Assembly: GCA_038230975.1 (NCBI GenBank)
Contig: JBBRMF010000073.1
Coordinates: forward strand, 1 to 20,079
Source: JANXVV01 sp038230975
Lineage (GTDB): Bacteria > Planctomycetota > Phycisphaerae > Tepidisphaerales > Tepidisphaeraceae
Length of the DNA stretch: 20,079 nt
Direction of reading: 5' to 3'
Below the pieces are notes generated by a model that did no database searches, had not been told where the DNA came from, and worked only from the letters and a program-made list of their open reading frames with translations. The stretch's first letter is position 1. Every line of letters begins with the position of its first letter. Below are positions 15,901 to 20,079 of the stretch, piece by piece. The translations under genes and the position numbers were made by a program.

Positions 15901-18900
15901 CTACGCGTGACCGTTGCCGTTCCCACTGCCGGCCAGCGCAAGTTCCGCCAGCCGCGCACTGGGAATTTCCAATTCGTGTTTACGGCTTGACCGGAAGAAG
16001 CTCGTACGATCCAACACCTTCTCCTGAAAATCTTCCAGATACAGATAAATCACCGGCGTCACATAAAGCGTGATGAATTGAGATACCAGCAATCCACCCA
16101 CCACCACCAAACCCAACGGTCGTCGGCTGGCTCCATCGGCACCGAAGCCCAGCGCGATGGGGATTGCCCCCATGATGGCCGCCAGCGTCGTCATAATGAT
16201 CGGCCGGAAACGGTCAATACTTGCTTCGTGGATCGCATCTTCGGCGCTCAGGCCCTGATCGATCCGCTGCAGCGCGAAATCGACGACCATGATGCCGTTC
16301 TTTTTCACGATGCCCATCAGCATAAACATCCCGACGAACGCGTACAGCGAGGCTTCTTCATGGAATATCCACAGCGTCGCCAACCCGCCCACCAGAGCCA
16401 CCGGCAGCGATGAAAGCACCGTCAGCGGATGCACGTAGCTTTCGTACAGAATGCCAAGGATCACGTACATCACAAACACCGCAAGCACCATCAGCATGAT
16501 GAGACTGCTGAGGGTTTCCTTGAATGTGAGCGCCTCACCTTGCAAGCCACCGCGCATCGATTGCGGAACGATGGCCGCAGCGGTCTTTTCGATGTAGTCC
16601 GTCGCCACTCCGATCGGAACACCCGGCAACAGGTTGAAGCTCAGCGTAACCGCCGTGAACTGGTTTATGTGATTCACGGTCTGCGGACCCAGAATCGTAT
16701 GCCATTTCGCCACCGCGTTTAACGGCACCAGATTCTTCCCATCATCGGACCGAACATACAGCAATCCCAGATCATCGGGCGTGCGTCGATTCTTGTCCTG
16801 CACTTCAAGAATAACCTGATATTGATCTTCCGGTTTCTTAATCAGGTACACATAGTTCTGTGAATAGGCATTGCGAATGAGCGTTTCAATCCGCGCAGCA
16901 GAGACATTGTAGCTTGACGCCTGATCGCGAAGGATGTCAATCTGCAGACTCGGTGTATGCGAATAGAGATCGGAGTTGATCGTCGCGAATCCCGGGAATT
17001 GATGCATCGCCGCTTCCACCTTGCGACTCACATCCCATACTTCCTTGGTATCAATCCCGGAAACGGTGTACGCCAACTGACCCAGATTGTTTGCGGTCGC
17101 GCCTGTGCTGATCTGCAACACCGGTTGCGGTTGGAAAATACCTATCGCTCCGGGAGTGCTTCCCATAACTGCGCCGATCAGTTGGCCACATACGGTTGCA
17201 ATCGGTGCGCGTTTTTCCGGGTCTGAGAGAAACGCCAGCAGTAAACCCTTGTTCCCCGCAAGGAACGCCGAGTTACCCGTCATCGAAAAGGTCATGTCAA
17301 CAGCCGGATTATTCTGCATCGCAGTTTCGGCCTGCGTCTGGTAAACCCGCATCTGCGTCGGCGAACTGCCTTCCTGCCCGATCAAAATCCCAAGGCTGAA
17401 CGAACTGTCACCGACAGGCAGAAACCCCTTGGGGATGATCTTGAAAAAAAAGATCGTGCCCGCCAGCGACAGAATCCAAAGCGTCGCCGAGATCCACCGA
17501 TGCCTCAAAAACCAGGTGAGCGTAATGCCATACAGCTTGAGCACGCGCTGCTCAATGCCACCGATGATTCGTTCGAGGAAGGTTTTTTTCGTCCCCTTGC
17601 CGCGCTGCCCGAGAAGCCGTGCGCACATCAGCGGAGTCAGTGTGAGCGAGACGACGCCCGATGCAAAGATCGACACGATGATCGTGATCGCGAATTCACG
17701 GAAAATACGCCCCACAAGTCCCGACATAAACACCAACGGCAGAAATACCGCCGCCAGTGAAACGGTCATCGCGAAGATCGTAAAGCTGATTTCCCTGGCG
17801 CTGTTGATCGCCGCCTGAAGGGGTGTTTCACCGTAGTGCTCCATCCGGCGGACCGTGTTTTCCAAGAACACGATCGCATCATCCACCAGAAAGCCAATCG
17901 CCAGCGTAAGAGCCATGAGCGAAAGATTGTCCAGGCTGTAGCCGAGGAACTGCATCGCGATAAAGGTCAGCAGCAACGAAAGCGGCAATGCCACCGCCGG
18001 TATCAGCGTGTCCGCCGCGCGCCCCAGAAACAGGAAGATGACCAGCACGACCAGGCCGAACGCGATATAGAGCGTCTCCTTGACGTCCTTCACGCTGTTC
18101 ACGATTCCCAGCGAGCGGTCGTAAATCGGCACGATCTTGATCGAAGGGGGTAATGTCGTTTGGACAATCGGCACCAAACCGCCCACGGATTTAGCAACAT
18201 CCACCGCATTCGCGCCGGCCTGAAGATTCACCGCAACAACCACCGTTGCTTTCGGAACCGTTTGCCCGCGCACCCAGAATCGCATATCAACGCGTTCATC
18301 CTGCACGCCGGTTTTCGCTTCGGCGACATCCCGAAGATATATCGGTTGGCCATTTTTCGTGCCAACCACCAGATTGTCATATTGCTTTGCCGATTCCAAC
18401 TGCCCCTGCGGTTTAAGCAGTAACGTTCGGTTTGCGCTATCCAACTGACCGGCACCCTGATACGTCGTGTTACTGCGAATCGCGGTCGCCAGATCATCGA
18501 TCGACAACCCCCGGATCGCCATCGCCGAAGGATCAGCCTTGATCCGCAGCGCCGTCTTCGTCCCGAATATGTCAACGCGGCTCACCCCCGGCAAAATGCT
18601 GATCCGCTGCTGTACCTGCGTGCTGGCAAAGTCGTAAAGTTGGCCGGCGGTGAATGCATCGCTCGTCAGGCCGATGTACATCACCGGCTGATCGTTCGGA
18701 TTAGTCTTGCTAAATATTGGGGGTGACGGTAGGTCCACCGGCAAGCTGCCTGTTGCCTGCGTGATCGCCGTCTGAACATCCGTTGCCGCCGAATCGATGC
18801 TCTTGTTGAGCGAAAATTGCAGCGTGAATTTCGAGTGCCCTTGCGCGCTTTCGCTGGTCACCAGTTCCAGACCGGGAATCTGCATGAACTGACGTTCAAG

Positions 18901-19098
18901 CGGTGTGGCGACATTTGCCGCCATCGTCTCCGGGCTGGCACCAGGGTAAAATACATTGCACTGAATCACCGGGTAATCCACGGCAGGCAACGAATTCACC
19001 GGCAACTGAAAATACGCCAGCACCCCAAACAGGATGGAAGAAATCGTCAACAGCGCCGTCATCACCGGTCGCCGGATGAAAGGTTCTGAAAGATTCAT
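15901..19098 (-). CDS. RND efflux pump permease (HAE1, MdtB/MdtC-like)
   Basis: The 1065-residue inner-membrane protein forms the proton-driven trimer of a tripartite efflux pump. The N-terminus MNLSEPFIRRPVMTALL begins the first helix (about 10-30). Large periplasmic loops follow, then the proton-relay pair Asp406-Asp407 in FLVDDAIV, and later Lys933 in GIVKKNGIMVVDFA; these match Asp407, Asp408 and Lys940 of AcrB. The loop sequence resembles MdtB/MdtC more than AcrB, so a non-AcrB substrate range is plausible, but no substrate is assigned. Its ATG overlaps the stop of the upstream adaptor gene by 4 bases (ATGA), which indicates translational coupling. The C-terminus ends in a Gly/Asn-rich tail. 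No outer-membrane TolC-like gene follows; one may lie beyond the window or elsewhere. A hairpin terminator closes the unit. Confidence 0.96.
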   Translation of the reverse strand: MNLSEPFIRRPVMTALLTISSILFGVLAYFQLPVNSLPAVDYPVIQCNVFYPGASPETMAANVATPLERQFMQIPGLELVTSESAQGHSKFTLQFSLNKSIDSAATDVQTAITQATGSLPVDLPSPPIFSKTNPNDQPVMYIGLTSDAFTAGQLYDFASTQVQQRISILPGVSRVDIFGTKTALRIKADPSAMAIRGLSIDDLATAIRSNTTYQGAGQLDSANRTLLLKPQGQLESAKQYDNLVVGTKNGQPIYLRDVAEAKTGVQDERVDMRFWVRGQTVPKATVVVAVNLQAGANAVDVAKSVGGLVPIVQTTLPPSIKIVPIYDRSLGIVNSVKDVKETLYIAFGLVVLVIFLFLGRAADTLIPAVALPLSLLLTFIAMQFLGYSLDNLSLMALTLAIGFLVDDAIVFLENTVRRMEHYGETPLQAAINSAREISFTIFAMTVSLAAVFLPLVFMSGLVGRIFREFAITIIVSIFASGVVSLTLTPLMCARLLGQRGKGTKKTFLERIIGGIEQRVLKLYGITLTWFLRHRWISATLWILSLAGTIFFFKIIPKGFLPVGDSSFSLGILIGQEGSSPTQMRVYQTQAETAMQNNPAVDMTFSMTGNSAFLAGNKGLLLAFLSDPEKRAPIATVCGQLIGAVMGSTPGAIGIFQPQPVLQISTGATANNLGQLAYTVSGIDTKEVWDVSRKVEAAMHQFPGFATINSDLYSHTPSLQIDILRDQASSYNVSAARIETLIRNAYSQNYVYLIKKPEDQYQVILEVQDKNRRTPDDLGLLYVRSDDGKNLVPLNAVAKWHTILGPQTVNHINQFTAVTLSFNLLPGVPIGVATDYIEKTAAAIVPQSMRGGLQGEALTFKETLSSLIMLMVLAVFVMYVILGILYESYVHPLTVLSSLPVALVGGLATLWIFHEEASLYAFVGMFMLMGIVKKNGIMVVDFALQRIDQGLSAEDAIHEASIDRFRPIIMTTLAAIMGAIPIALGFGADGASRRPLGLVVVGGLLVSQFITLYVTPVIYLYLEDFQEKVLDRTSFFRSSRKHELEIPSARLAELALAGSGNGNGHA

Positions 19099-20079
19099 TC
19101 GCGACCTTCCTTTCCGGCCTCTGCGGGCGCGGTGGTTGTTGTCGCCGGCTGTGTCGTCGCCGGCAACTCTCGGACCTTGCCGCCCGGGGAGACCATCATT
19201 TGCCCGGTCGCCACCACCCGTTCACCGCTCGATATCCCCTTCTGAATCACGACCAGATCGCCTTGCACTTGCCCAAGCACAACCGGTCGAAGTTCAGCGG
19301 ATGAATCGGGCTTCACGACATAAACAAACGAACCCTGCTGCCCAACCTGTACGGCACTGGTCGGCACGAGCAATGCGGCTTTCTGCACCTGGAGAACCAG
19401 CCGCACAAACACAAACTGACCCGGCCAGAAATGACGGTCTTTATTCGGCAGCGACGCCCGCAACTTGATGATGCCGGCCCCCTCCTGAATGGCATTGTCG
19501 AGGAACGACAGCTTGCCATCCCGCGCTTCCGAATCGGATGGCAGCCTCACCTGCGTCTTAAGCGTTCCCAGTGCCATGTTTTTGCGAACGGCGGCCAAAT
19601 CATTTTCCGTCACGGTAAAATCCGCGTAGATCGGATCCATCTGCTGGATCGTCAAAAGACTCGCCGAAGGCCCCATTGGATTGTTCGCGATCACCACGTT
19701 GCCTTCATCCACCGAACGCTGACCGGTAAGCCCATCAATCGGAGAATCGATCGTGCAGTATTTTACGTTCACCTGAGCCACTTCGATTGCCGCCTTCGCC
19801 GCTTCAACCATTGCGTTGGCCACATCGATGGCGTTCTGCTTCGCGTCGAAATCGCTCTGCGGTTCGACACTGCGCGGCAAATCCTTGATCCGATTGAAAT
19901 CCACCTGCGCAAACCCAAGCTGGGCGTTGCTCTGCGAAAGCTGCGCCGTCGCCTGAGCCAACATCGCCTTGTAAGGGGCCGGATCAATTTCAAATAAAAC
20001 CCGCCCCGCCTTCACCTCTTCACCGTCCGTGAATGGGATTTTGACGACCTTCCCATTCACCTGTGGCTTGATCGCCACC
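19095..20079 (-). CDS. RND periplasmic adaptor (membrane fusion protein), 5' end missing
   Basis: This adaptor joins the RND permease to the outer-membrane channel. The window holds the C-terminal 328 or so residues; the N-terminal signal and first part of the lipoyl half-domain lie past the right edge. The visible part begins in the lipoyl motif IKPQVNGKVVKI, with GEEVKAG and LFEIDP next. An alpha-helical hairpin rich in Ala/Gln follows, then the second lipoyl half (IDSPIDGLTG), a beta-barrel (IYADFTVTEND) and the membrane-proximal domain (VPTSAVQVGQQGSFVYVV). The tail is Thr/Pro/Ala-rich. The GTG near 20078 is an internal Val, not a start. It overlaps the pump gene by 4 bases and is clearly its operon partner. 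Confidence 0.95.
   Translation of the reverse strand, partial: VAIKPQVNGKVVKIPFTDGEEVKAGRVLFEIDPAPYKAMLAQATAQLSQSNAQLGFAQVDFNRIKDLPRSVEPQSDFDAKQNAIDVANAMVEAAKAAIEVAQVNVKYCTIDSPIDGLTGQRSVDEGNVVIANNPMGPSASLLTIQQMDPIYADFTVTENDLAAVRKNMALGTLKTQVRLPSDSEARDGKLSFLDNAIQEGAGIIKLRASLPNKDRHFWPGQFVFVRLVLQVQKAALLVPTSAVQVGQQGSFVYVVKPDSSAELRPVVLGQVQGDLVVIQKGISSGERVVATGQMMVSPGGKVRELPATTQPATTTTAPAEAGKEGRE

Noticed and set aside
20070..20079. GTG at the right edge as the start of the RND adaptor
   Set aside because: It falls inside the conserved lipoyl motif, so the gene must begin beyond the window.

Overview
The window reads as chromosomal DNA of a moderately GC-rich, Gram-negative-type bacterium. I infer a planctomycete, probably of the Phycisphaerae, from the mix of a DUF4058 protein, a PPi-type phosphofructokinase, a secreted tricorn-like protease and many long intergenic inverted repeats. 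No rRNA or marker gene confirms this. Nine genes are supported, eight complete and one cut by the right edge. No tRNA, rRNA, CRISPR array, transposase or prophage was seen.

Region 1 (1-5457) is housekeeping. glyA (minus) and a PPi-dependent phosphofructokinase (plus) are divergent. They are followed by a minus-strand run hisC, hisB and a DUF4058 gene. The DUF4058 gene appears to have its own extended -10 promoter, placed so close to the ATG that the mRNA would be leaderless. Only two histidine-pathway genes are present, so the rest of the pathway lies elsewhere.

Region 2 (5641-13422) holds two very large plus-strand genes. The first is a 1154-residue exported tricorn-type protease (beta-propellers, PDZ, S41-like catalytic core with Ser/His/Glu in the expected spacing). 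The second is a 1369-residue membrane-bound single-module NRPS: adenylation, thiolation, then three tandem modules of a membrane pair plus a left-handed beta-helix domain. This is the architecture of epsilon-poly-L-lysine synthetase (Pls) and its Pls/PosA relatives. Its adenylation pocket, read by eye against GrsA, is DAESIGTVIK, which resembles lysine codes. This gene is the most likely site of undescribed chemistry in the window.

Region 3 (13632-20079) is all minus strand and export-related. A periplasmic adaptor (partial) and an MdtB/MdtC-like RND pump overlap by 4 bases and end at a hairpin terminator. An MsbA-like ABC exporter follows, convergent with the Pls-like gene. A link between these transporters and a Pls-like product is possible from proximity only.

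Five long inverted repeats (1-55, 1426-1507, 4294-4363, 13469-13588, 15709-15793) occupy five different intergenic gaps. They have unrelated sequences but a similar design: arms of 20-38 bp and, in most of them, a smaller hairpin within each arm. No gene-free stretch exceeds 300 bases. The gaps at 5458-5640 and 9106-9312 hold no convincing element beyond the ribosome-binding site of the protease gene; 9106-9312 has only a weak promoter-like pair near 9213-9242.
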